From Candidatus Zixiibacteriota bacterium (GTDB taxonomy: Bacteria > Zixibacteria > MSB-5A5 > GN15 > FEB-12): a stretch of DNA of 64,000 nt. Below, piece after piece: positions 25,851 through 34,948 of this stretch (its first letter is position 1; every line of letters begins with the position of its first letter). The notes beneath the pieces were generated by a model. It made no database searches. It had not been told where the DNA came from and saw nothing but the letters and a program-made list of their open reading frames with translations. The stretch is from NCBI GenBank assembly GCA_019038695.1, contig JAHOYZ010000024.1:1-64000 (forward strand), in the 5' to 3' direction. Position numbers and translations under genes: made by a program.

Positions 25851-27572
25851 ATGCGAAAAAGTTATCTGATTGGTCTGTTTGCCTTAGCGGCTATACTGCT
25901 TACCCTGACCGGTTGCGGTACAAATGACGATGTTTTAGCGGTGATTGGTGACTATGAACTTACTGCCGATGAATTTGAAAGTTTCTTTCGGCCGGGATAC
26001 GCATTTTCATCTGCCGAAGATGAATTCGAGAAACGCAAGGAAGTTCTGGACACTCTGATTGTTACGCGATTACTGGTTCAGGGTGCGTACGAAAAGGGAA
26101 TCGACCGGCTGGAAGAACTGGCTCGGGTAGTTCTGGCCAATAAGGATAAGTTACTGGTGGATGTTCTGGCTTTCCGAAAAGTGAGTGAGAAATCGGAGCC
26201 GTCACTGGCCGAGATGAATGCATTCTGGGAGAAACAGGAATTCAAGGTCCGGGCATCACATATCCTTGTGTCCGATGTTGATACCGCCCAGATGCTGATC
26301 GAGCGTATTGAAGCCGGGGAGAATTTTGAGAAACTGGCACACGAGTATTCTATCGATCCTTCAGCAAGTAAAAACAAAGGCGACTTGGGGTATTTCACCT
26401 GGGGAAATATGGTGGATGCTTTTCAGGAGGCTGCCTGGGCTATGGAGCCGGGTCAGGTTTCTCCACCGGTGAAGACCCGTTATGGCTATCACATAATCAA
26501 AGTTGTCGATCGTTTGCCCAACGAATACCGAACCGATTTTGAATCGGCGAAAAATGAAATCAAGGATCAACTTACTTCGATCAAACGACGTCAACTGGGG
26601 GAAGCTTACTTTGAGGATATCAGGGGACGTTATGTGATCCGGATTGATACTGCCACCTGTGACTACCTGATGCACAAGAGGGAAATGGTTTATCCTCCGC
26701 AACTTCTTAAAACTTTACCTCGGAATGACTTTGACCCTGAGCAGCTTGATCGTAGTGAGAGCGAATTGGTTTTGGCCACTTGGAATGGAGGTCAGATGTC
26801 AATCTCTGAGTATCTGGACCTGGCCCGCAACGTGCCTTCCAATTTGAAGCCGGACCTGGATGATTACGACTCGCTGGCGACGGTTGTTTTTAATATGAAG
26901 CTGAGCGATATCCTGATCCTTGAGGCGCATAGCGATGGGATAGACAATGACCCTATGTATCTGGACAACGTGCGGCTTCTCAAGGAACTATCGATGGCGG
27001 ACTTAATGAAGAACGATTCTATATCTACTTTACCGCCGCCTGATGATGAAGCCATCCGGCAGTATTATGATGAACACGTCGAGGAGTTCACCGACCCGGC
27101 GCGAGTCCGTGTCTACGAGATCCTGCTCAGCGATGAGCTCAAAGCTCAGAAGTTAGCCAAGGAAATAAAGTCGCGCCAGGCGTTCAAGAACCAGGCTATG
27201 GATCTGACCGAGCGGCCCGGAAAGCGCGCCGAGGGTGGCGATTTGGGTTTTATTGAGCGGCAGTGGTTCCCGGAAATCTACGATGTTGCAGTAGAAGCCG
27301 CATTGGGATCAATCGTCGGGCCGATTCCCAATGGTGGCAAGTACTCGGTAATCTTTGTAGAAGATCGTATCGACGCTGTACTTAAAGATTACTTGGGGCA
27401 GAAACGAATAATAACGCAGATGATCACGTCGCAACAGAAGGCCGATGCGATCACGGCCTGGGTCAACGAGCGGAAACAAGCTACTTCGATAGAGATCAAC
27501 GAAGATGCGATTCGGGCGACAATTAACATGGAAAAGTATGCTGCTGTTCCCGAGCAGAGTGACAACCAGTAA
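25851..27572 (+). CDS. parvulin-type peptidyl-prolyl isomerase lipoprotein
   Basis: The start is ATG 25851, because the upstream frame start would put 16 residues before a normal lipoprotein signal. This gives 573 residues. Lipobox LTGC gives Cys22. A SurA/PrsA-like helical N-region leads into a first parvulin domain (about 140-235; ASHILVSDV, GDLGYFTWG, YGYHIIKV) and a second, more divergent one (about 370-470; RVYEILLSDE, GGDLGFIERQ). It should fold or escort outer-membrane and exported proteins from the inner face of the envelope. It is two bases from the surA-like gene, forming a chaperone pair. Confidence 0.85.
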   Translation: MRKSYLIGLFALAAILLTLTGCGTNDDVLAVIGDYELTADEFESFFRPGYAFSSAEDEFEKRKEVLDTLIVTRLLVQGAYEKGIDRLEELARVVLANKDKLLVDVLAFRKVSEKSEPSLAEMNAFWEKQEFKVRASHILVSDVDTAQMLIERIEAGENFEKLAHEYSIDPSASKNKGDLGYFTWGNMVDAFQEAAWAMEPGQVSPPVKTRYGYHIIKVVDRLPNEYRTDFESAKNEIKDQLTSIKRRQLGEAYFEDIRGRYVIRIDTATCDYLMHKREMVYPPQLLKTLPRNDFDPEQLDRSESELVLATWNGGQMSISEYLDLARNVPSNLKPDLDDYDSLATVVFNMKLSDILILEAHSDGIDNDPMYLDNVRLLKELSMADLMKNDSISTLPPPDDEAIRQYYDEHVEEFTDPARVRVYEILLSDELKAQKLAKEIKSRQAFKNQAMDLTERPGKRAEGGDLGFIERQWFPEIYDVAVEAALGSIVGPIPNGGKYSVIFVEDRIDAVLKDYLGQKRIITQMITSQQKADAITAWVNERKQATSIEINEDAIRATINMEKYAAVPEQSDNQ

Positions 27573-27574
27573 GT

Positions 27575-28879
27575 ATGACTACGATGGAATTTGGAAAAAC
27601 ACTTGTTCTGGTGATTGGTTGTCTGTTGACGGCAACATGCTCATGGGGTCAGCGGGAGCCGGTTGATAAGATTGCCGCCATTGTTGGTAACAAGGTCATT
27701 CTGGCTTCAGAAGTGGCTGGACAAGTACAGATGATTGCTCTTCAGTCGGGGCAACAACCGAGGAATGAAGAAGAACTGCTGCAGTTGAAGAATGACGTTC
27801 TGGAACAGATGGTTTCCGATCGTTTGTTTCTGGTAGCGGCAGAGAAGGATACCTCGATTTCGTTGCGTCCTGAAGAAATAGACCGGGCGCTTGAAGAACA
27901 GGTAGCTCGCGTCTCCCAGAATTTCGGCAGCAATGACGATTTTTTAGCCGCTCTGGCTGCCGAGGGTCTCACTCTGCGCGACCTGAAGAAACAATATCGC
28001 GGGGATATTGAGGGCCAGTTGCTCAAGCAACGTTTCATTTCTAAGCGTCTTCAGACAGTTTCGGTTTCGCGCCATGAGACGGAAAGTTTTTTCCACGATT
28101 TCAAGGATTCCATTTCCAGCCAACCGGAAGCGGTCAAGCTGGCACATATTCTGATTCGCATCGAGCCATCGCAACAGGTGGAGGATTCGGTCGAAGCCAA
28201 TGCTACCAAACTGCGCCAGTTGGTTCTTGATGGAGCGGATTTTGCAGCCATCTCAGCTCAGCACTCCAGTCTGGGGGCTGGAGCCAGTGGTGGTGATCTG
28301 GGTTACATTGCACGCGATGACGTGGTGCCGGAGTTTGCCCGTGCAGCCTTCAGTTTATCTGTTGGCGACATCTCGGGTGTGATCCGTACTCAGTTTGGTT
28401 ATCATGTTATCAAGTGTGAAGGTAAGCGTGACGATCGCCTTTGGCTGCGACATATCTTACTTTCAGTGGTGCCGGGAACTGACGATACGCTTCGAGCGCA
28501 TAAGCTGGTCGATTCGCTCATTGGAGAAGCCAACGGGGGTGGTGATTTCGAAGCTCTGGCTAAGGCCTTTTCGACTGATAATACCACTCGTGCCCAGGGA
28601 GGTGAGTTGGGCTGGTTTGCTGCCGAAGAGCTACCCGTTGAGTTCGCTTCAGAGATAAGAGGCTGGAGTACTCCCGGCGAGCAGCGTGGGCCAATCATAT
28701 CACAGTTCGGTCTGCACATTCTCAGGTTGCTGGACTACCAAGCCGAACGTCAGTTCAATCTTGAAGATGACTTTGACGAGCTGAAACAACTTGCTCGCCA
28801 GGAGAAGACATCCCGGTTGATTGAAGAATGGGTCGATGAAATCAAGAGTCACACTTACATCGAATATAGACTTGAGTAG
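27575..28879 (+). CDS. surA: SurA-like periplasmic chaperone/parvulin
   Basis: The 434-residue protein has a Sec signal (to about residue 25, CSWGQ), the SurA N-domain opening (VDKIAAIVGNKVIL, then LLQLKNDVLEQMV) and two parvulin domains. These are at about 190-285 (KLAHILIRIE, GGDLGYIARDD, FGYHVIKCE) and 292-390 (WLRHILLSV, GGELGWFAAEE, FGLHILRL). Length and order match SurA, which delivers unfolded outer-membrane proteins to the Bam complex. It is tightly coupled to the upstream parvulin lipoprotein and to the S4 protein downstream (2 bases). Confidence 0.85.
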   Translation: MTTMEFGKTLVLVIGCLLTATCSWGQREPVDKIAAIVGNKVILASEVAGQVQMIALQSGQQPRNEEELLQLKNDVLEQMVSDRLFLVAAEKDTSISLRPEEIDRALEEQVARVSQNFGSNDDFLAALAAEGLTLRDLKKQYRGDIEGQLLKQRFISKRLQTVSVSRHETESFFHDFKDSISSQPEAVKLAHILIRIEPSQQVEDSVEANATKLRQLVLDGADFAAISAQHSSLGAGASGGDLGYIARDDVVPEFARAAFSLSVGDISGVIRTQFGYHVIKCEGKRDDRLWLRHILLSVVPGTDDTLRAHKLVDSLIGEANGGGDFEALAKAFSTDNTTRAQGGELGWFAAEELPVEFASEIRGWSTPGEQRGPIISQFGLHILRLLDYQAERQFNLEDDFDELKQLARQEKTSRLIEEWVDEIKSHTYIEYRLE

Positions 28880-28881
28880 CC

Positions 28882-29130
28882 ATGCGTCTTGATGATTATC
28901 TTTCTACGGTAGGGGTTATCAAGCGACGTACTGTCGCCAAGGAAATGGGGCAACATGGTCTTCTGGAAGTTGGTGGTCGTACTGTCAAGCCAGCCTATCA
29001 AGTGAAGATCGGTGATATTGTGCGGATCAAGGGAAGCCGTCCGCAGGTGGTTGAAGTGGTGGCTCTACCGACCGGCTCTGTTCCCAAGGACCAGCGCGAT
29101 AAGTATTACAAGTCTATCGATCCACATTAG
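28882..29130 (+). CDS. small S4-domain RNA-binding protein
   Basis: The protein has 82 residues. The S4 fold is plain: MRLDDYLSTVGVIKRRTVAK, then GLLEVGGRTVKPAYQVKIGD, then VRIKGSRPQ. It is of the Hsp15/RqcP size class, which binds rRNA or stalled 50S subunits. Two bases separate it from surA, so it is translated with it. Which of the S4 subgroups it belongs to cannot be told by eye. Confidence 0.8.
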   Translation: MRLDDYLSTVGVIKRRTVAKEMGQHGLLEVGGRTVKPAYQVKIGDIVRIKGSRPQVVEVVALPTGSVPKDQRDKYYKSIDPH

Positions 29131-29305
29131 TTAGACTGACCGAGCGGCCGATCATCCGGTCCATTTCCTGTTATCCATCCGAGGCTTGACACCAGGGACA
29201 GGTTCTGCCTATGTTGCTGAGAGCCGTTTCGCATTGTGTTTGAGGTCTTGGTGAAGCAGCGCTGATTGTTGCTTCCTGTGCGTTTGGTAAAAGAGGACCA
29301 GTCTA

Positions 29306-29995
29306 ATGGATTTCGATGACTCTATAAAATGGCCCACATCGCAGCCCGAGGCTCACGGACTACAGGAAAAAATATCACGGCAGGTGACGCTGATGCCGAT
29401 GAACGATTCTCCGCGGCTCATCGCGGCGGTGGATACTGCCTATGGTTTTGGAGGACAGAATATCTATGCATCGGCAACGGTAACATCTTTTCCTGAACTT
29501 GAGGAAGTAGAACAAATATCAGGCTGGGCCGAGGTTAAGTTCCCATATGCCCCGGATTTACTGTTTTTCCGCGAGGGGCCGGTGATGGTCGATGTTTTGT
29601 CCCGTTTGCAGAGCTCGCCTGATGTACTCATCATTCATGGCCACGGTATTGCTCACCCCCGACAGTGTGGGGTCGCTGGTCATATAGGGGTACTCTTTGA
29701 CCTGCCGACTATTGGTTGTTGCCGTCGGTTACTTGACGGACACCATCACGAGGTCGCACCGCGTAAGGGGAGTTACGAATCCATAGTATATAGAGATAAG
29801 GAAGTAGGCGTGGCGTATCGCAGTAAAGACAATGTTAAGCCGATTTTCATTTCACCGGCTCATCTGAGTGATCTAAAGACAGCCCAGGATATCATTGTTC
29901 GGAATCTTCGAGGCTTCCGACTTCCGGAGCCGTTGCGCATGGCCCATTCGTCAGCGAATGCGTACAAACGATACATTGAAAAAGGGCGTTACTGA
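29306..29995 (+). CDS. nfi: endonuclease V family protein with altered active site
   Basis: The 229-residue protein aligns over its length with endonuclease V, which nicks DNA one base 3' of inosine. Asp43 (AAVDTAYG), the wedge FPYAPDLLFFREGP with Glu90, and His214 (RMAHSS) are kept. The central catalytic motif normally reads VDGHGIAHP. Here it reads IHGHGIAHP, so the metal-binding Asp (D110 in Thermotoga) is His111. The conserved Lys after PTIGxA is Arg140 (PTIGCCRR). Both changes are read directly from 29635-29665 and 29715-29730. It may be inactive, altered in metal use, or only a binder. A 175-base gap precedes it and the amidohydrolase follows. Confidence 0.85.
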   Translation: MDFDDSIKWPTSQPEAHGLQEKISRQVTLMPMNDSPRLIAAVDTAYGFGGQNIYASATVTSFPELEEVEQISGWAEVKFPYAPDLLFFREGPVMVDVLSRLQSSPDVLIIHGHGIAHPRQCGVAGHIGVLFDLPTIGCCRRLLDGHHHEVAPRKGSYESIVYRDKEVGVAYRSKDNVKPIFISPAHLSDLKTAQDIIVRNLRGFRLPEPLRMAHSSANAYKRYIEKGRY

Positions 29996-29999
29996 AGTA

Positions 30000-31229
30000 G
30001 TGAAAACAGTATACAAGCGAAGCCGGAAATCAAGAGTGCGGACGGAGATATCCGATATTCTCCGTCTGGTCGCGAAGCAGAGTCGTCGCCAGGTGACGAT
30101 TCGTCGGCATTTCCATAAGCACCCGGAACTGTCATTCGAAGAAATCCAGACTACAGCCTATATCCTCAAGGAGCTTAGAGCTGTCGGGTTGAAGATACTC
30201 CCGGTCTCTTCAAGGACAGGTGTGCTGGCGGAACTGAACGGGGCTTTGCCGGGACCGACATTAGCCATACGAACCGATATTGATGCTCTGTCTGTTGCGG
30301 AAATGACGGGACTTCGTTACCGATCCTGCCGGGATGGAATTATGCATGCCTGTGGTCATGATGTTCACATGGCAACTGTACTTGGGGCGGTCAAGGTTCT
30401 GGTCGAAATACGTGATCAATTGCAAGGGAAAGTACGTTTTATTTTTCAGCCCGGAGAGGAATCGCCACCGGGTGGAGCGCAACCGATGATCGCCGACGGT
30501 GCCCTGAAGGATGTCTCGGCTATTCTCGGTTTGCACGTTGATCCGCACTTAGCGGTCGGTAAGATCGGTTTGCGGGATGGGGTGACGATGGCCTCGGTGA
30601 CGGATTTTGATCTGATCATCAGTGGTACCGGCGGTCATGCGGCGCGTCCCCAAACTTCGGTTGATGCAATTGTTGTTGCCGCTGAGGTTGTGGAATCAAT
30701 CCAGAAAATTGTATCGCGGGAGATTGACCCCATAGCTCCGGTAGCAATTACTTTTGGAAAGATCGCAGGGGGTACGGCCCGGAATGTTATTGCTGATCGG
30801 GTGGTACTCACCGGCACCGCGCGGGCGCTCTCCAAGGCAGCCTCACGCCGACTACCGAAGTTGATCAAGCGTACCGCAACGGGGGTATGTAAGGCGCGTG
30901 GCGCCCGAGTCGAGATGGTGACAATGGCTGGATATCCGGTGTTAAGTAATGATGCCAGAGTGAATCGACTACTGGCACGAAATTACCAAACGCTGTTTGG
31001 GCGGAACAAAATCGCCAAGACAGAGCCAGTGCTGGGGGGAGAGGATTTTGCCTGCTACCTGCAAAAGGTGCCGGGGGCGATGTTTCGACTGGGTGTGAGG
31101 AACAAGAATATCGGCGCCGATCAACCCTGGCACTCTTCACGATTTATAGTCGACGAGGAATCTATGCGTTTCGGAACCGCCCTGTTGGCGGCAACGGCCA
31201 TAGATTTTCTGTCTAACGGGTTTAGATGA
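30000..31229 (+). CDS. M20-family amidohydrolase (N-acyl-amino-acid/hippurate type)
   Basis: GTG 30000 is chosen because the earlier frame start overlaps nfi by 100 bases. This gives 409 residues. The M20D signatures are intact: HKHPELSFEE, RTDIDALSVAE, HACGHDVHMA (metal ligands), QPGEESPPGGA (catalytic Glu) and the late GGEDFACYLQKVPG. Two-domain zinc enzymes of this group deacylate amino acids or peptides in the cytoplasm. The last bases overlap the start of the propeller gene (ATGA), so the two are coupled, though a functional link is not obvious. Confidence 0.88.
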   Translation: MKTVYKRSRKSRVRTEISDILRLVAKQSRRQVTIRRHFHKHPELSFEEIQTTAYILKELRAVGLKILPVSSRTGVLAELNGALPGPTLAIRTDIDALSVAEMTGLRYRSCRDGIMHACGHDVHMATVLGAVKVLVEIRDQLQGKVRFIFQPGEESPPGGAQPMIADGALKDVSAILGLHVDPHLAVGKIGLRDGVTMASVTDFDLIISGTGGHAARPQTSVDAIVVAAEVVESIQKIVSREIDPIAPVAITFGKIAGGTARNVIADRVVLTGTARALSKAASRRLPKLIKRTATGVCKARGARVEMVTMAGYPVLSNDARVNRLLARNYQTLFGRNKIAKTEPVLGGEDFACYLQKVPGAMFRLGVRNKNIGADQPWHSSRFIVDEESMRFGTALLAATAIDFLSNGFR

Positions 31230-32704
31230 GTTGTCTCTGCGCTCAATGGTTGTGGCTGCTGATCAGTTTTCTGGTCATGGGTGCCTCGGTGTCGGCTGAG
31301 TTTTATCGGGGGCAATCTGTAACATGGTCTAATTTTTCTCACATCCGGCAGATTACCGCTTCGGTATCGCACGTCTATTTTCTGACCACGCGTGGAATCA
31401 TTATCTATGACAAGGAACAGGATGTGTGGAAAGACCCATTTACGAATCACGAGGGGCTTGATGATTGGGATATACAGCGTATCTGGGTGGATAACTTTGG
31501 GGACAAGCTATTTGTAGCAACTTCGACCGACCTGCTTGAATATGATATGTTGATTGATAAGTGGTTCGAGGCTTTCGGGACTCCGGATCTTGATAAGCAT
31601 GAGCGACATATTCCTCCGCCCTCAATCATGTACGCTCCGGCTGGTTTCCATTATGATGGTGGCACAGGACATCTCGTTGATAGCTGGGCACGGTTTTTTC
31701 AGTTTGTTGATGTTCTTGATGACGGGAGTGGTGAACTTTGGATTGGCGCCTGGGATTTTGGTGTGCTGACGGCCGGTAGCATATCCCACCGCCTCGAGTT
31801 GCTTCCTTTCGGGCTTCTTCAAGACAGGGTTAACACTATCTATCAGGACGATGGCGTTCTGTGGGTGTCCGGGGCAATAACTAGTGATTCTCGTTCGGGT
31901 CTGACCAGATTCGATCTTGATGGTTTGGAGTTTTCGTACGTCGAATCAGGAGTACGGCCTGAATTTCCCGGAGATGATGTCAACTGTCTGACTGGCGATG
32001 ATGACCACATCTATATTGGTACCCCTCTGGGACTACATATCCTGGACCGACAGACCGAGCGGGTCAGTCGAAGTTTTTCCACCATTGATGGCCTCAACAG
32101 CGGCAATGTGCTGAGTATTCTCGCTTTCGGTGATACGCTGTTTGTCGGTACGGCGGAAGGGCTTGCTATGATTATGCTCGACGGCGACTCGTCACAGGTT
32201 GTGAGGCCAACACAATTTGCCAATGCTATTGTGTATGATCTCGAACTTGTGAATGGTTCTATCTGGATTGCGTCGAGTATCGGATTCTACCGCATCAAGT
32301 TGGGAACCGGTGAAATTCAACGATATATTGATCCGGATCATGTTCTGTTCGGCGATGGTTATGATATTGAGGTCTATGACCAGTATTTGTGGTTTCTGGC
32401 TGATGGTGGTCTGGTTCAGTTGGACACGAAGACAGCAGAATCTCGTTCATACCAGAGCGTAACTGAGCGGCTTACCGCCAATGATCTGGCCGTCAATGAT
32501 ACCATCGCGGTAGTGGGTACAAACAATGGCTTCACCATTTTGTTTCATGCGAATAATCCTCCGTACACTCGCGATTTCACGACGGCCGATGGCTTGCCGT
32601 CCAATTACATATACTCGGTCGTTTTGGATTGTGACTATCTCTGGCTTGGCTCCGACAAGGGGCTGACTCGCTTCTTGTGGAATAATCCTGAGCGGGTGGA
32701 CTGA
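31226..32704 (+). CDS. exported beta-propeller protein (two-component-regulator propeller type)
   Basis: The 492-residue protein starts in an ATGA overlap with the amidohydrolase gene. A Sec signal (1-24, MGASVSAE) leads to repeated propeller blades with the sensor-type pattern: GLDDWDIQRIWVD, LLQDRVNTIYQD, GLNSGNVLSILAF and GLPSNYIYSVVLD, each followed by LWIG or LFVG. Such blades form the periplasmic part of hybrid two-component sensors. Here no membrane helix or kinase follows, so it is a free or loosely bound protein. It may be a ligand-binding or scaffold protein of the envelope. Confidence 0.75.
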   Translation: MSCLCAQWLWLLISFLVMGASVSAEFYRGQSVTWSNFSHIRQITASVSHVYFLTTRGIIIYDKEQDVWKDPFTNHEGLDDWDIQRIWVDNFGDKLFVATSTDLLEYDMLIDKWFEAFGTPDLDKHERHIPPPSIMYAPAGFHYDGGTGHLVDSWARFFQFVDVLDDGSGELWIGAWDFGVLTAGSISHRLELLPFGLLQDRVNTIYQDDGVLWVSGAITSDSRSGLTRFDLDGLEFSYVESGVRPEFPGDDVNCLTGDDDHIYIGTPLGLHILDRQTERVSRSFSTIDGLNSGNVLSILAFGDTLFVGTAEGLAMIMLDGDSSQVVRPTQFANAIVYDLELVNGSIWIASSIGFYRIKLGTGEIQRYIDPDHVLFGDGYDIEVYDQYLWFLADGGLVQLDTKTAESRSYQSVTERLTANDLAVNDTIAVVGTNNGFTILFHANNPPYTRDFTTADGLPSNYIYSVVLDCDYLWLGSDKGLTRFLWNNPERVD

Positions 32705-32812
32705 TTGTTATTGGATTGACGTTTGAAGTTGATTGCTCATCGGGTATTACTTACTATTATACATGTGGACGCTTCGATCTGATGACACGGTGATACAGAC
32801 TGTGGAGACAAG

Positions 32813-33730
32813 ATGGCATTGATTCTGGAGAATTCCTGGTTTAAGTTGATCGCCGTGGTAATGGGTCTTCTGCTGTGGTTTCATGTAGCCACTGAGAAGG
32901 AGTACAACCACGAGATACATCTTCCGGTAACAGGGATCACACTGGGTGATTCACTGACGCTGGCCGAGCACCCTCCCGAATCGCTGTTGGTGGTTGTATC
33001 CGGTACCGGCAAGCAACTGCTGCGTCGTGGCTGGCGTCACCAGGGTTTGCGTATAAATGCTGCCCAGTATCGAAGTGGTCAGTACACTGTTAATCTCAGT
33101 ACTACCAATACAGCTCTGGCTGATATCTCGCATTCTGTCATTCTTGACGAGATAATTTCTCCGGGTTCCGTAGTGCTGGAGATTGATTCACTTACGAGCA
33201 AAGAGGTGGATGTATACCTCGATTTGGTGACAGAACCGGATGAAGGTTTTGCGGTTAGCCGGATAGTAGGTCCTGAGCCGAAGCAGGTCACCATTGAAGG
33301 TGCACGATCGTTGTTGCGAAGGACCACAGCCATTAGCACGGTTCGAAAGGAGCTTGCCGGCCTGCGGAGCAATATCAGCGTTGTTCTGTCGTTGACTGAG
33401 GCAAGAGGGTATGATATAAGTCTGGAGCCGGACTCGGTGGTAGTGAAAATCGAAGTGGTGCCGGTCAAAACGCGGGTGTTCACGTCGGTTCCCATCGTTA
33501 TCTATAATGCCACGCTCACAGAAGAGGTTCGTATGACTCCGACTATGTTGGATATCGAACTGACTGGTCCCCCTGATGACATAGACCTCCTGAATGTCAA
33601 TGCCCTGGTTGCTTCGGTTGATTTCCTAAGTCGCGACAGTGCTGGCTTGGCAGACATCAAGATCGAATGCCCTTCGCATTTTCGGGTTCGGCATTCTTCT
33701 GCTCAAACCGTGCGTTTTTCGGAACCTTAG
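32813..33730 (+). CDS. YbbR/CdaR-like membrane-anchored protein
   Basis: The protein has 305 residues. A single N-terminal helix (SWFKLIAVVMGLLLWFHVAT) carries the start motif of YbbR proteins. Three to four YbbR repeats of about 80 residues follow (VTGITLGDSL, VDVYLDLVTEPDEGF, TRVFTSVPIVIYNAT). In Firmicutes the homologue CdaR binds and tunes the diadenylate cyclase CdaA and lies next to cdaA and glmM. Neither gene is here. It is one base from tsaD, so the two are co-translated. Confidence 0.8.
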   Translation: MALILENSWFKLIAVVMGLLLWFHVATEKEYNHEIHLPVTGITLGDSLTLAEHPPESLLVVVSGTGKQLLRRGWRHQGLRINAAQYRSGQYTVNLSTTNTALADISHSVILDEIISPGSVVLEIDSLTSKEVDVYLDLVTEPDEGFAVSRIVGPEPKQVTIEGARSLLRRTTAISTVRKELAGLRSNISVVLSLTEARGYDISLEPDSVVVKIEVVPVKTRVFTSVPIVIYNATLTEEVRMTPTMLDIELTGPPDDIDLLNVNALVASVDFLSRDSAGLADIKIECPSHFRVRHSSAQTVRFSEP

Positions 33731-33731
33731 C

Positions 33732-34733
33732 ATGTTGGTGCTGGGTATCGAAAGCTCATGCGATGAGACAGCGGTTGCGGTTGTGAGGGACGGTCGCGAG
33801 ATTCTGTCGAACGTAATTCTCTCTCAGGCCGATCACGCCCGATTTGGTGGTGTGGTTCCGGAGATCGCCGGTCGGGCACATCTCAGAACGATAGTACCGA
33901 TTTACCGTCAGGCGTTGGAGGAAGCGTCGGTTTCTCTGGATGACATTGATGTGGTGGCGGCAACGATGGGCCCGGGGTTGGTCGGAGCACTGTTGGTCGG
34001 ACTGACATTTGCCAAGGGATTGGCCTGGGCGGCAGGCAAACCGTTTGTCGCGGTCAATCATATGGAAGGACATCTCGCGGCCAACATGGTACAACATCCT
34101 GACCTCAACGAGCATCATTTAACGCTGATAGTTTCCGGCGGTCATACGATGCTGGTCGAGGTGAAGGAATTTGGCGAGTATGACATTCTGGGACAAACTA
34201 AAGATGACGCCGCTGGTGAAGCTTACGACAAAGTAGCCAAACTACTTGAGCTTGGTTATCCCGGAGGACCAAAACTTGATGAACTGGCTCAGCAAGGTAA
34301 TCCCAATTATGTCAAATTCCCCCGAGCCATTATTAGGGAACAGAGCTACCAGTTCTCTTTCTCCGGTGTCAAGACAGCCGTGGCGATGCATGTCCACAAG
34401 CTTAGCCCTGAGGAATTGGTACATCATCGAACTGATATTGCCGCTTCGTTCCAGGAAGCGGTAGCCGAAGTGCTGGTCACCAAGACGGTGCGAGCCGCTC
34501 GCGAACGGAATATCACCGATGTGACCCTATCGGGTGGAGTGGCGGCCAACAGTCGTCTGCGAGCATTGATGCGGGAGAAACTGGATCGCGAAGGGAAAAG
34601 GTTGTTTTTCCCTGATACCAATCTTTGTACCGATAATGCTGTGATGATCGCGACGGTCGGTTTCTATCGTTACGAGAAGGAAGGTCCGGGTGAGTTCGTC
34701 GCCAATGCCGTACCCTACCTTAGATTGGAATAA
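33732..34733 (+). CDS. tsaD: tRNA N6-adenosine threonylcarbamoyltransferase
   Basis: ATG 33732 gives 333 residues, the usual TsaD length. The ASKHA-fold motifs are present: MLVLGIESSCDETAVAVV at the start, the metal-binding HMEGH, SGGHTML, FSFSGVKTAV and LSGGVAANSRLR. It transfers the threonylcarbamoyl group to A37 of ANN-decoding tRNAs with TsaB and TsaE, which are not nearby. It is the last gene before the virus-derived cluster and is complete, so the cluster did not disrupt it. Confidence 0.97.
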   Translation: MLVLGIESSCDETAVAVVRDGREILSNVILSQADHARFGGVVPEIAGRAHLRTIVPIYRQALEEASVSLDDIDVVAATMGPGLVGALLVGLTFAKGLAWAAGKPFVAVNHMEGHLAANMVQHPDLNEHHLTLIVSGGHTMLVEVKEFGEYDILGQTKDDAAGEAYDKVAKLLELGYPGGPKLDELAQQGNPNYVKFPRAIIREQSYQFSFSGVKTAVAMHVHKLSPEELVHHRTDIAASFQEAVAEVLVTKTVRAARERNITDVTLSGGVAANSRLRALMREKLDREGKRLFFPDTNLCTDNAVMIATVGFYRYEKEGPGEFVANAVPYLRLE

Positions 34734-34883
34734 CGGTCAGTAATTACAAACAACTATCAGGAACTCAAGCTATCAAGGGAGTGGTAGCTGGAGGGCGAGA
34801 TACGTCCGTGTACGATATGAGTCATGTTTCCAATGGGTGGGGACGGAGTTGAAACCGAACATATAGTTGTTGCTCTGTAGTCG

Positions 34884-34906
34884 ATCAAATTATCTACCAA
34901 TTTGAT
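34884..34906. promoter_or_regulatory. 8-bp inverted repeat before the capsid cluster
   Basis: ATCAAATT (34884-34891) and AATTTGAT (34899-34906) are a perfect dyad with a 7-base spacer, 43 bases before the portal start. The shape suits a dimeric repressor site for the cluster. It could also be a weak stem ending tsaD transcription. Confidence 0.4.
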
Positions 34907-34948
34907 GCAGTTTCATGGTCATGTCTGCTTGAAAAAAGTGAGGTGACT

